From assembly GCF_003626575.1 (NCBI RefSeq), contig NZ_RBDY01000013.1, positions 122,584-186,583 of the forward strand: 64,000 nt of DNA, given 5' to 3'. Below the pieces are notes generated by a model. The model saw only the letters and a program-made list of their open reading frames with translations. It did not search any database and was not told the origin of the DNA. Positions within the stretch are counted from its first letter, which is position 1, and each line of letters opens with the position of its first letter. Origin of the DNA: Streptomyces radicis (GTDB lineage: Bacteria > Actinomycetota > Actinomycetes > Streptomycetales > Streptomycetaceae). The position numbers were made by a program, and so were the translations under genes. Below, one piece after another: positions 53,301-60,473 of the stretch.

Positions 53301-53940
53301 CCATCCACTGGGCGGTCGCGACGAGTTCGGCGCGGCTGATCGTCAGGGGCCCGCCGTCCCCGGGGCGCCCCGCCTCCGGACGGTGGCCGGTGACCGGTTC
53401 GGCGGGCGCCCACTCCGGCAGCGTCACCGACGTGGGCCTGCGCCGGTCGATGAAGGTTGCGCGGCCCGCCGGGGCGAGCGGCAGGGGCTTGCGGGCCAGC
53501 GGGGGAAGTGCCGCGAGCGCGGCGTCGTAGACGGCGAACCGGTCGGAGGCGACGGCGGGTTCGCGCCGCCGGGCGGACAGGTCCGGCCCCGGAAGACGGT
53601 AGGCGCGCATCCGGTCGGGCAGACTCAAGTACGTCTCCAGGGTCTGCTGCCAGGTACGGCGGCGGCGCAGATGCCACAGCAGATGACGGCCCGCGGTGAG
53701 CATCACCTCATGCTCGGGGGTGAGCACGCATCCGCGGGCATGGACGAAGCCGTAGCCGCCGAACAGGGCGTACGCACCGTGGGCGGGCTCGTCCGGTGCG
53801 ATGTGCTCCAGGAGCCGCAGAGCGAGCTCGACCTGGCACAGCAGACTCGGCTTCACGGCGCCCAAGTCGTCGGGCACCTCACTCCACAGCCGGGTGAGTT
53901 CCCCGCTGACCGGCTTGTGCCAGCTCTCGCGGTCACGCAT
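50338..53940 (-). CDS. DinG/XPD-like helicase of the pPIWI-RE system (pPIWI_RE_Z)
   Basis: This 1200-residue protein has an N-terminal helical domain (RDRESWHKPVSGELTRLW, the pPIWI_RE_Z region). A superfamily 2 helicase follows, with Walker A HLAGMVGAGKSTLMALL near 265 and DEAD-type box VVDEADSAQ near 480. Between them lie cysteines at about 377 (DAPCTS), 423 and 428 (GCPLWFTCP) and 472 (ACLR), the spacing expected of the iron-sulphur cluster of XPD/DinG helicases. C-terminal RecA-like motifs include ILLVGSYKEATIAADVLHEM and IWQVIGRLVRGG. It should unwind DNA or R-loops. The start overlaps the REase gene by 8 bp. Confidence 0.87.
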   Translation of the reverse strand: MRDRESWHKPVSGELTRLWSEVPDDLGAVKPSLLCQVELALRLLEHIAPDEPAHGAYALFGGYGFVHARGCVLTPEHEVMLTAGRHLLWHLRRRRTWQQTLETYLSLPDRMRAYRLPGPDLSARRREPAVASDRFAVYDAALAALPPLARKPLPLAPAGRATFIDRRRPTSVTLPEWAPAEPVTGHRPEAGRPGDGGPLTISRAELVATAQWMDATERENEVESPGHWEERLTELHIMPRDADGLGFSAEGDLRLDGLLHLAGMVGAGKSTLMALLAVWGARRDLRLRTTLVVGDVAEQLRLTALFRDLGLTATPVLGLTTRETHVRRLHRRLASRGLTNLLDHDDPGFDHLSTVCVVDALRGTEAAQPLRFADAPCTSLHPERKGTEEKPAADVLPDPYLPGRRPSPSSDDQPSETKGTPHGCPLWFTCPRHSSARELVDSLIWVANPASLVQTAVPRHLGDERLRHLELACLRSDIIVVDEADSAQMKLDEIFAPSATLVSPGPESWLDQVQTHRIEELSRQGRLPLTDQEIERWSASLTVVHAATDRLYKLLISDADLREWADIEYFSPWTLQEKLLGSWFAQDTPPDAPDGVSDESELYEAYEDDAPEPDSAGPETDARRAELTDRFDNFRDDPLGGRDPYGSTTDDLVRLTQDLLTTLSASTTRARVLATLRPLLADTPAADRAQNEAWLDLTARRLEFMLLLSALNQRLDRLVFLWPQVEAALRLDSTGNELSRRPPLDYAPLVPEAPMGNVLGFQYLPDERERNVDGQHSGTLRFFRCAGVGRELLLTLPEVGSDPGRGRRGPHVVLMSGTSWAGTSTRAHVVAPVGAVLTPSHRSLKAVSESVFTTHFLYDDEGRPLSLSGTEPKARPAACQAMVRRLGSPGRGGAPSPLEQELAKVADSRRRRAILLVGSYKEATIAADVLHEMERWHGRVRVLAADDADLEQAVRGSGPAASRPNRATALRRGDLATFAQDPTAEILVAPLMAVERGHNILNTQRNAAFGTALFLARPHPRPDDLALAVFAINDWVTRFARDEPGLPQGTFGKLAMRAAGLDEAGLAFRHVARAEWRRLLSRRYIYSRLSDHERQSFTWDQLVTIWQVIGRLVRGGVPARVVFVDARFAPRTAKLLSPGATAAPLPLEDGLLTGLRDVLAPYFADGAPPLDCPDPADPVVARLLYAPLHKALREITHHTS

Positions 53941-55090
53941 CGCCGTTCTCCTTCTTGCGCGTGGCGCGCCCGCCGCGGGAGAGCCGGGCCTTGGCCCGGG
54001 CGACGAGTTCGGTGTCGGTGAGCAGGAGCAGATGGCGCGCCGAGGCCGGACGGTTGCGCTCGTACGCGGCGATGTAGCCGGGCCGGTCGTCGACGCGATC
54101 CTGCGGCACCACCCAGAAAGCCTCGTCGTACGGCGGCTCCTGCGGCACGGGCCGGGCAGCCCGCCCGAGGAACGCGGGATGGGCCCAGTCCTTCACGTCC
54201 ACCGCCCACACCCAGCCGTCCGGGAACGTGATGTGCACGTCGTATGCGTCGTACGCCGGCCACATCCGCACCCGCAGCCCGAGCGTGGTGAGCCGCTTCT
54301 CCAGCGCCACCTCGGCCCGGCCCGGGCCGGTGACGAACTGGCGCAACGGGCGGGCCAGGTGGAGCAGTTGACCCGCCTCCTCCTCCAGGACGCGGCGGCC
54401 GACCGACGGCCGTCCCAGGCGGCGGCAGCGGTCCCGTTCGCACCACCAGCCGCCCTCGTGCAGCGGGGTGAGCAGGGTGAGGCAGCGGGCGCATGTCGCG
54501 TATCCGTCGCCGTGCAGATAGCTGTCGGGGACGGGGAGGTAGATCCGGCTCAGGAGTTCCTTCACCGGATCGAGCACATGGTCCATGGAGACGGCGAAGT
54601 CCTCCGCGGCGGTGAGCACGGGCCGCATGACGAGGAGTCGCCGGAACTCGGTGTACGCGTCCTCCTCGCCATACTCACGGCACAGCCGGAGCGCTGCTCG
54701 GATGATCTCCCGGTCGTACAGCACGTTCGCGCTGTCGGAGAACTGCTCCGCCCACTCGTAGCACAGGTCGGTCGGGCGGGAGGAGTCCGGATCGAGCAGC
54801 AGATCGTCGGGGCCGGCCGCCTCTGCGGGCAGGTCCACCGGCCAGTCCGCCACCGGACGCTCCCGGCACCACGACACCAGGTCGGGCAGACTGACGGGTG
54901 GCCTGGCCCTCCGCTCCAGGCAGGCCAGAACCGTCCGGTCCAGGGCGCGCTGGACCTCGGGACGATAGGGGAGGGCGAAGGCAGCGGGTCCGTCGGCCGC
55001 GTCCAGGGCGGTGAGTGCGGTGGCCAGCGTGCGCATCAGAGGGATGCCGCGGTGGGCGGACCAGTCGGCGGCGTACGGCGTCGCGTTCAC
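53933..55090 (-). CDS. pPIWI-RE-associated restriction endonuclease (pPIWI_RE_Y plus PD-(D/E)xK)
   Basis: This 385-residue protein has an all-helical N-terminal domain (pPIWI_RE_Y), then a zinc ribbon around residues 200-222 (CARCLTLL and CERDRC), and a C-terminal nuclease. The motif YDVHITFPDGWVWAVDVKDW near 280-300 gives the D...DxK active site of PD-(D/E)xK endonucleases. It is the nuclease arm of the pPIWI-RE triad, presumably cutting invading DNA recognised by the PIWI protein. Its ATG overlaps the upstream nuclease stop as ATGA, and its own stop overlaps the helicase start. Confidence 0.87.
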   Translation of the reverse strand: MNATPYAADWSAHRGIPLMRTLATALTALDAADGPAAFALPYRPEVQRALDRTVLACLERRARPPVSLPDLVSWCRERPVADWPVDLPAEAAGPDDLLLDPDSSRPTDLCYEWAEQFSDSANVLYDREIIRAALRLCREYGEEDAYTEFRRLLVMRPVLTAAEDFAVSMDHVLDPVKELLSRIYLPVPDSYLHGDGYATCARCLTLLTPLHEGGWWCERDRCRRLGRPSVGRRVLEEEAGQLLHLARPLRQFVTGPGRAEVALEKRLTTLGLRVRMWPAYDAYDVHITFPDGWVWAVDVKDWAHPAFLGRAARPVPQEPPYDEAFWVVPQDRVDDRPGYIAAYERNRPASARHLLLLTDTELVARAKARLSRGGRATRKKENGDA

Positions 55091-56715
55091 CGGGCCTCCA
55101 GGTACTCACGCCCGGCTGCGCAGTACCTGAGCACGTCGCAGCCGGAGCAGTCGTCGCCGGGGCGCGGGGCGTATGTCTCATCGACGGCCCACGGCCCGGC
55201 GAGCGCGGCGATGATGCGGCGGGCGTCCGCCTGGGTATCCGGATCGCCGGGGTCGATCTCCTCGCACCGCGAGCCGTCTTCGTACAACACCTCGAGCTCG
55301 ATCAGCGACCGGCGAGGATCACCCCCGGGCACGCCCGCGGCCATCAGCAGGACCGCGAAGGCGAGCTGCGGGTACGTTTCCATCAGCTCCTGCCTTTCCC
55401 AGGGGCGCTTCGCCGCCGTCTTCGTCTCGTGCCAGATCCAGCCGCCGGAGCGGGTGTAGAGGAGGTCGGGGTCGGCGATCAGGACGACGTCCAGCTCCGG
55501 GTCGTACGCGGTCAGGCGGTGCTGGACCCGGACGACCTCCCCGTCCGGAAGGCCGTCGAGCGAACAGGCCCGCTGGTGCTCGGCGAGCATGGCCAGCGCG
55601 GCCGGCAACTCAGCGGCGGACAGGCCCGGGAGGGCGTCGGGAAGCGGGGTCGTACGGCAACACCCCTCCTGGTGATGGATGTTGAGCCACTCGTCGACGG
55701 CACGGCCCCGACGGATCGGCTCACTCTCCGGTTCCCCCGACTTCAGGTGCAGGACCCGGGTGAGATGGAACTGCGCCGCGCAGCGTGCGTGCACACGCAG
55801 ATCGGTGGCGGAGACGGAGCGGCGCCCTCGCGGGCGGCGAGGGCCGGGCACGCCGAGAATGCCGGGGGTCCGGCGGGGCAGCTCACATCCCGCGAGCCCC
55901 TCGCAGCGCACACAGCCGGAGCCGGGGTTGAGCCGGTCGTCCTCGACCACCCGGCCCAGGACGGGCTTCGCATGGTCGAGGAACCGCCGCTCGACCTCCT
56001 CGGTGTCCCAGTCGGCCAGTACGTCATGCTCACCGGTGCCGCACCCCACCCCGACGATCCGCACGCGCCGAGGCCGGACGCCGTCGCGCGTCACCGGACG
56101 GTGGATGTCCCCGAAAGCCGACCGGGAGGGAACGCCCGCGGCGGCCACGGCAGCCGCCTCCGCGATCTCGGCGGGCGGCCGGTCCTCCTTGACGGAGTTC
56201 ACGGACAGCAGCCACAGCTCCCGCTCGGATCCGTCGGCGGACGCGTAGCGCCGTCCCCAACCAGTGCGCTCGTAGCGGGTGGCCCCGCGGGAGTCGGGGG
56301 TCTCGCGCTGGGTGACCGCGACCCACTGGGGGCGTACGGGCAGGGTCGCCGGGCGCCCGGCCGCGCGCCGCTCCGCTTCCCGAGCCGTACGCGCCCGCAC
56401 ATAGGCGCGAACTGCGGATTCGGCCCAACTCGTATGCCCCACGTGGTACTTCTGATTGGTCCGCAGCCTCGCCAGCGCACGCTCCACGTCCAGCCCGTCG
56501 TGCTCGACCGCGTCCACAGCGTTCATGACCGGTCCGAGAGCGAAGTCCTCAAGGACCTTTCCACGTTGACGCCCCGGAACCTGACGGATGAACGGCCTGG
56601 CACGCAGGGCGTTGCCGCGCGGGCAGTCCCGCGCGTCCTCACGCAGCAGCGGCAGAGACGTGCGGATCAGCCGGATGTCGCCGTCCGTTCCGGGCGGAGG
56701 GAGGTGGAGCGGCAC
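55087..56715 (-). CDS. Cas4/RecB-like PD-(D/E)xK nuclease with cysteine cluster
   Basis: This protein of about 542 residues opens operon A. The N-terminal half has a conserved-looking RTNQKYHVGHTSWAESAVRA and a short cysteine group, CVRCEGLAGC (about 268-277). The C-terminal half carries the nuclease core ADPDLLYTRSGGWIWHETKT (D then E-x-K, about 412-430), followed by CSGCDVLRYCAAG near 525. With an upstream cysteine this would complete a 4Fe-4S cluster, as in Cas4 and AddB. The GTG at 56715 is preferred because AAGGGG lies seven bases ahead; a TTG at 56757 extends it. Published pPIWI-RE operons are described as a triad, so this fourth member may add end resection or processing. Confidence 0.8.
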   Translation of the reverse strand: MPLHLPPPGTDGDIRLIRTSLPLLREDARDCPRGNALRARPFIRQVPGRQRGKVLEDFALGPVMNAVDAVEHDGLDVERALARLRTNQKYHVGHTSWAESAVRAYVRARTAREAERRAAGRPATLPVRPQWVAVTQRETPDSRGATRYERTGWGRRYASADGSERELWLLSVNSVKEDRPPAEIAEAAAVAAAGVPSRSAFGDIHRPVTRDGVRPRRVRIVGVGCGTGEHDVLADWDTEEVERRFLDHAKPVLGRVVEDDRLNPGSGCVRCEGLAGCELPRRTPGILGVPGPRRPRGRRSVSATDLRVHARCAAQFHLTRVLHLKSGEPESEPIRRGRAVDEWLNIHHQEGCCRTTPLPDALPGLSAAELPAALAMLAEHQRACSLDGLPDGEVVRVQHRLTAYDPELDVVLIADPDLLYTRSGGWIWHETKTAAKRPWERQELMETYPQLAFAVLLMAAGVPGGDPRRSLIELEVLYEDGSRCEEIDPGDPDTQADARRIIAALAGPWAVDETYAPRPGDDCSGCDVLRYCAAGREYLEAR

Positions 56716-56777
56716 GATGCACCCCTTACGGGCGTGAGGAGACAGGGACGCCAACAAACACAGAGAAGCTTACGCCT

Positions 56778-56792
56778 GTGAACTAAGTCAAG
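56778..56792 (+). promoter_or_regulatory. Shared island motif, site 2 (GTGAACTAAGTCAAG)
   Basis: The second copy of GTRAACTNAGTCAA lies 71 bp before kinase 2 and 63 bp before the divergent Cas4-like nuclease gene. On the minus strand it reads TTGACTTAGTTCAC, a possible -35 for operon A. Confidence 0.6.
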
Positions 56793-56822
56793 TTATGCAT
56801 TCGCTGTGACTCGTGATCCGCT

Positions 56823-56841
56823 ACAGTGTGGCTGACACTGT
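56823..56841. promoter_or_regulatory. Inverted repeat ACAGTGT-N5-ACACTGT before kinase 2
   Basis: Perfect 7-bp arms (56823-56829 and 56835-56841) flank GGCTG. They end 22 bp before the kinase start, in the likely core-promoter or leader region. This suits a dimeric repressor operator. It has no copy at the other two motif sites. Confidence 0.45.
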
Positions 56842-56863
56842 GTCATCGAGAGGTGGGTGAGGC

Positions 56864-58348
56864 GTGGAAGCGGGGGAAGTCCTCGACGACCGCTACCAGA
56901 TCGAGGAGGCGCTCGACCAGGGCGGCATGGGGAGCATCTGGACGGCGACCGACCTGAGCACCGGGGACCGGGTCGCGGTCAAGGTGCTGCGCTTCGACGC
57001 CTACACGCAGGGCCGATTCAGCCCGGCTGAGCGGGCGCGTCGCAGGGCCGAGCTGCTGAAGCGGTTCGAACGCGAGGGCGCGATCCTGGAGGAGCTGAAC
57101 CATCCCGGAGTTCCGCGCCTGCTCCACCGCGGCTACCTGAGCGAGGAGCCCTACCTCGTCATGGAGTACGTCGACGGGGTCAGCCTGCGCGAATTCCTGG
57201 ACCTGCGCCGACCGTTTCCCTTCGACGCCGCGATCTCCATCGCCGTACAGGTCGCGGAGGCCCTGGGGCACGCGCACACCTGCGGCGTGGTGCACCGGGA
57301 CCTCAAGCCGGGCAACATTGTCGTCGGCTTCGGCAGTGGCGCGGTCAAGCTGCTCGACTTCGGCATCGCCTACCTGACCGACCCCGACGCGACCCGCTAC
57401 ACCGCGCTCGGCGACACGCCCGGCACCGTCGGGTACATGGCGCCCGAACAGCGCCGCGGTCAGCAGGACATCTCCGCGGCCGTGGACCTCTACGCGTTCG
57501 GCTGTGTCCTGTTCGAACTCCTCACGGGCGAGCGACCGTTCGAGGACAAGCCGGACCGGAACAAGGACATTCAGCACCTCGAAGACCTTCCTCCGCGACT
57601 CAGGTCCATCAACCTCGGCATCCCTGAGGAACTCGACGAGTTGGTATGGGACCTGCTGGCCAAGGCGCCGGCTGATCGACCGGACTCGATCGACGAGGTG
57701 CTGGACGTGCTGCGCGGATTCCTGCCGAGACCGGGCGACCCCGCCCCCGACCCGCAGCTGGATCCGGATCCGACGGCTCCCTATCGGATGCCCAACAAGG
57801 AGGCGGCCGGAGTCGGAGCTGTGCCATCCAATCGGCCTGCCGCGTCACGGCGCTCGGCCCGCCGCCGTGGTGACTGGCTGGGGCGGAACCAGTTCGCCGG
57901 AGGCATCGCCCTCGCCCGGGCGGAGCTCCTCGCACGGGGGCCCGGCGACCGCTGCACCGAACTTGTCGGCCTGCTGTCCCGCGCGGAGTCGGACTGGGGC
58001 GACCGCGACCCGATGATCCTGGAAGGCCGACTGGTGTGTGCCGACGCCGATCGGCTGGATGGCCGCACGGCCGACGCGAAGAGGCGGTACGAACAGGTGG
58101 CCGACCGGGGAGACCCGTCGGACCCCCTTGTAATGGAGGCCGAACTCGGCATCGCCGAATGCCGGATGCCCCAGGGAGACTTCGTCGGGGCGTTCCATGG
58201 CTGGCGTGCTGCGGTCGAGCGCATCCTCACCTACGCGCCGACATCCGAGGGGCTGACGAATCGTTGCCGCGAGATCGCCCTGGAACTGGGCGAATCGGGT
58301 TACCAGGCAGAGGTGGCCGAACTCCTGTCCCAGCTGCCCGAGTCGTAG
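56864..58348 (+). CDS. Cytosolic Ser/Thr protein kinase 2 with C-terminal helical domain
   Basis: This 494-residue protein has a complete kinase domain in residues 1-280: glycine loop LDQGGMGSIW, VAVKVL lysine, VVHRDLKPGN (about 144-151), DFG (about 166) and APEQ (about 195). A proline-rich linker (290-325) leads to a helical, TPR-like C-terminal domain (345-494, with AEADRLDGRTADAKRRYEQV-type repeats). No membrane segment is present, so it is cytosolic and may read a partner protein through the C-terminal domain. Start is GTG. It is divergent from operon A and converges within 4 bp on the orphan methylase. Confidence 0.88.
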   Translation: MEAGEVLDDRYQIEEALDQGGMGSIWTATDLSTGDRVAVKVLRFDAYTQGRFSPAERARRRAELLKRFEREGAILEELNHPGVPRLLHRGYLSEEPYLVMEYVDGVSLREFLDLRRPFPFDAAISIAVQVAEALGHAHTCGVVHRDLKPGNIVVGFGSGAVKLLDFGIAYLTDPDATRYTALGDTPGTVGYMAPEQRRGQQDISAAVDLYAFGCVLFELLTGERPFEDKPDRNKDIQHLEDLPPRLRSINLGIPEELDELVWDLLAKAPADRPDSIDEVLDVLRGFLPRPGDPAPDPQLDPDPTAPYRMPNKEAAGVGAVPSNRPAASRRSARRRGDWLGRNQFAGGIALARAELLARGPGDRCTELVGLLSRAESDWGDRDPMILEGRLVCADADRLDGRTADAKRRYEQVADRGDPSDPLVMEAELGIAECRMPQGDFVGAFHGWRAAVERILTYAPTSEGLTNRCREIALELGESGYQAEVAELLSQLPES

Positions 58349-58352
58349 GCCC

Positions 58353-60380
58353 TCACATGCGAGGTAGCTGCCCTCCGGCCAGCAGATCTACCAGCGACCG
58401 GCTCAACTCGGCGCCCACCGCCTTCATCTCCCGCAGATCACGCTCGAAGACCGTGATCCTCCGATGGATCTCCCCATACCGCCGCTGCTCTTCCAGGGAG
58501 AGTCTCGGGATCTGCAAGCGCCGTACATCGATGCGGGACGTGGTGGACGCGTGGGTGCCCGCCCGCTGCACATTGGCGGGGGCACGCAGGCAGCCGGCCA
58601 GGAACCAGGGGTCGAGAAGCGTGGGATTCACCCTGAGGGCCGCGAGTTGAGGGCCGAGGACCGACGGAACATCGGTGTCCACCTGCACGTCGAAGGCCCG
58701 GGCCAGTGCCGCGATGATGATGTCCTGCGACGCCGTCACGGTGAGAGAGCCGTCTTCCTCGCCCTGAGCGACGACCGGCGCGGAGAGCCACAACTGCGTC
58801 GGCCCGGAAAGCGGTGCGCCGGTAAGGACGCGGGCTTCCCCTTCCAGACGCTCTCCGCGCCGCACCAGGTCTTCCGGCAGTGCCTGGCCGGTCCGGATTT
58901 CCAGCGCCCCGGCCCGTTCGAGCTCGCCGACGCTGATCAGGGCGACGGCCTCGTCGTGTTCCGCAGGAACGAGTTCGGACAAGCTACCGCGGACGTCTCG
59001 CAGCTCGCTCAAGCAGGCGTCGAATTGGGCCCAGGACTGTCGTAGATCGACCATGGTCGCCGTACGCGTCCGCGGAATGTGGCGGGCCGGTGTGAGGTCG
59101 ACCTGCTCGTCCAGAAGATCGACTACGGGGACAGACACGCTGCCCTGCGTCTCATCGCCGCTGAGGACACCCGTGACCTGTGTGGTCACCGCGGGCCAGT
59201 CGACACCGCCCCTTTCCGCCGCGGCCGAAGATACGTTATGTGCCGTGTCGATGAGTGTGAGCTCGGTCCGGGGTCGGTTCCCCGACTCGGTATCGCCTTT
59301 CGCGCAAAGGATCCACAGATGCAGGCCCACCCCGTAAGGCGGGGCGGCTCCTGGGGGCAGGGCGACAACGGCCCGAAGCAGGCCGGCCCGGAGGAGATTC
59401 GCTCTGATCCTCCGGCCGGCGCGACGAGCCGCCACAGTTGGCGGCAGCACCAGCACAGCCACTCCTCCAGGAGCAAGTGCGGCAATCGTGTGCTGAACCC
59501 AGGCGAGCTCCGGCTCGGTGCGGGGGGGCTGTCCGTACACCCAGCGCGGGTCCGTGGCGAGCTCGGCGTGGCCCCAGTCGCGTTCGTTCGATGGCGGATT
59601 ACACAGGACGACATCAACCTGCACTCCAGCGTGGGCATCGGCGCGCAGCGTGTCGCCTGCTGCCAGCGAGAGGTTCGAAAGAGCCTTCGCGATGAGGCCG
59701 TCCACGGCAAGCCGGGCCTGCGTCAGCCGCACGAGCACGGGGTCGCTGTCCTGGCCCAGGAGACGGACCGGCGACGTGCTCTCGATGCCCCAGCGCCGCC
59801 CAGCGGCGGCGAGCAGCGTGCCAGTGCCGCATGCCGGGTCGAGGACCGTGTGTACCGGCCCCGGGTGGAACAGTGCCGCGACCTTGAGCATGAGTTCGGC
59901 GAGTCGCGGTGGGCTCGTCGTGATCTGCCGTACGTGAGTCCGGAGCCAGCGTTCCAGAAGGAAATGGAAGGTCGATCGTGAGGAGTCCCCCGCTGCAAGG
60001 TCCACAGTGCGTTCCAGAAGATGGGCGCGGTGCTGATCCACTGCGGCATCGTCCGGGGAGCCGACGGACGCGACGCCGCTCAATCGGAGTCCCACCTGGG
60101 CGACCAGACGGCCTGAGGTGTCCCGGTTTCCCAAGGACTCGTATTCCGGCCAGAGGCGATCAAGAGGGTTCGCCGCTGCCTTGAGCTTGTTCTCCTGCCT
60201 GAGCCATGCCTCGACATCGGCCAGCGAGAACTGAGGGCTCGTGTCGGTGCCGCCGACAGGGGCCGGAAAGCTCTCATACCGACGCCGCCAGTTGCTCACA
60301 GCGGCGCGCCCGACTCCGGCGATGCGGGCGATCTCCGCAAGGGTGACGACAACCGGGGTCGAACCTGTGTTCTTGGGCAT
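58353..60380 (-). CDS. Orphan N6-adenine methylase with HTH and specificity-like C-terminus
   Basis: This 675-residue protein has an N-terminal HTH (TLAEIARIAGVGRAAVSNWR, 10-35). An HsdM-type core follows, with motif I LDPACGTGTLLAA (about 178) and motif IV VLCNPPSNERDW (about 261), where NPPF/Y has become NPPS. The C-terminal part from about 420 resembles a type I specificity subunit (NPTLLDPWFLAGCLR, then IPRLSLEEQRRYGEIHRRI). So methylation and recognition may be combined in one chain. No HsdR lies in the window. The ATG at 60380 has GGGAG ahead and motif site 3 lies 77 bp upstream. The NPPS change may weaken catalysis. Confidence 0.85.
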   Translation of the reverse strand: MPKNTGSTPVVVTLAEIARIAGVGRAAVSNWRRRYESFPAPVGGTDTSPQFSLADVEAWLRQENKLKAAANPLDRLWPEYESLGNRDTSGRLVAQVGLRLSGVASVGSPDDAAVDQHRAHLLERTVDLAAGDSSRSTFHFLLERWLRTHVRQITTSPPRLAELMLKVAALFHPGPVHTVLDPACGTGTLLAAAGRRWGIESTSPVRLLGQDSDPVLVRLTQARLAVDGLIAKALSNLSLAAGDTLRADAHAGVQVDVVLCNPPSNERDWGHAELATDPRWVYGQPPRTEPELAWVQHTIAALAPGGVAVLVLPPTVAARRAGRRIRANLLRAGLLRAVVALPPGAAPPYGVGLHLWILCAKGDTESGNRPRTELTLIDTAHNVSSAAAERGGVDWPAVTTQVTGVLSGDETQGSVSVPVVDLLDEQVDLTPARHIPRTRTATMVDLRQSWAQFDACLSELRDVRGSLSELVPAEHDEAVALISVGELERAGALEIRTGQALPEDLVRRGERLEGEARVLTGAPLSGPTQLWLSAPVVAQGEEDGSLTVTASQDIIIAALARAFDVQVDTDVPSVLGPQLAALRVNPTLLDPWFLAGCLRAPANVQRAGTHASTTSRIDVRRLQIPRLSLEEQRRYGEIHRRITVFERDLREMKAVGAELSRSLVDLLAGGQLPRM

Positions 60381-60457
60381 GATGTTCTCCCGGAACGCGC
60401 CGTGTCTCTCCTCAGCCCGATCCCGGCACAACGTACATGAGATGGAGGGAGGGTGTT

Positions 60458-60473
60458 GTTTGACTAAGTTTAC
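60458..60473 (-). promoter_or_regulatory. Shared island motif, site 3 (minus strand GTAAACTTAGTCAAAC)
   Basis: The third copy of GTRAACTNAGTCAA reads towards the orphan methylase and lies 77 bp before its start. This is the same orientation and nearly the same distance as the copies before the two kinases. Confidence 0.6.

Noticed and set aside
58353..60380. A complete type I restriction-modification locus
   Set aside because: Only an HsdM-like protein with a specificity-like tail is present; there is no HsdR translocase-nuclease and no separate HsdS.
31992..60431. A BREX type 2 / Pgl system (kinases plus large adenine methylase)
   Set aside because: No PglZ-type phosphatase and no PglY-type ATPase are present, the kinases are much shorter than PglW, and pPIWI-RE and DruE-like proteins are not Pgl components.
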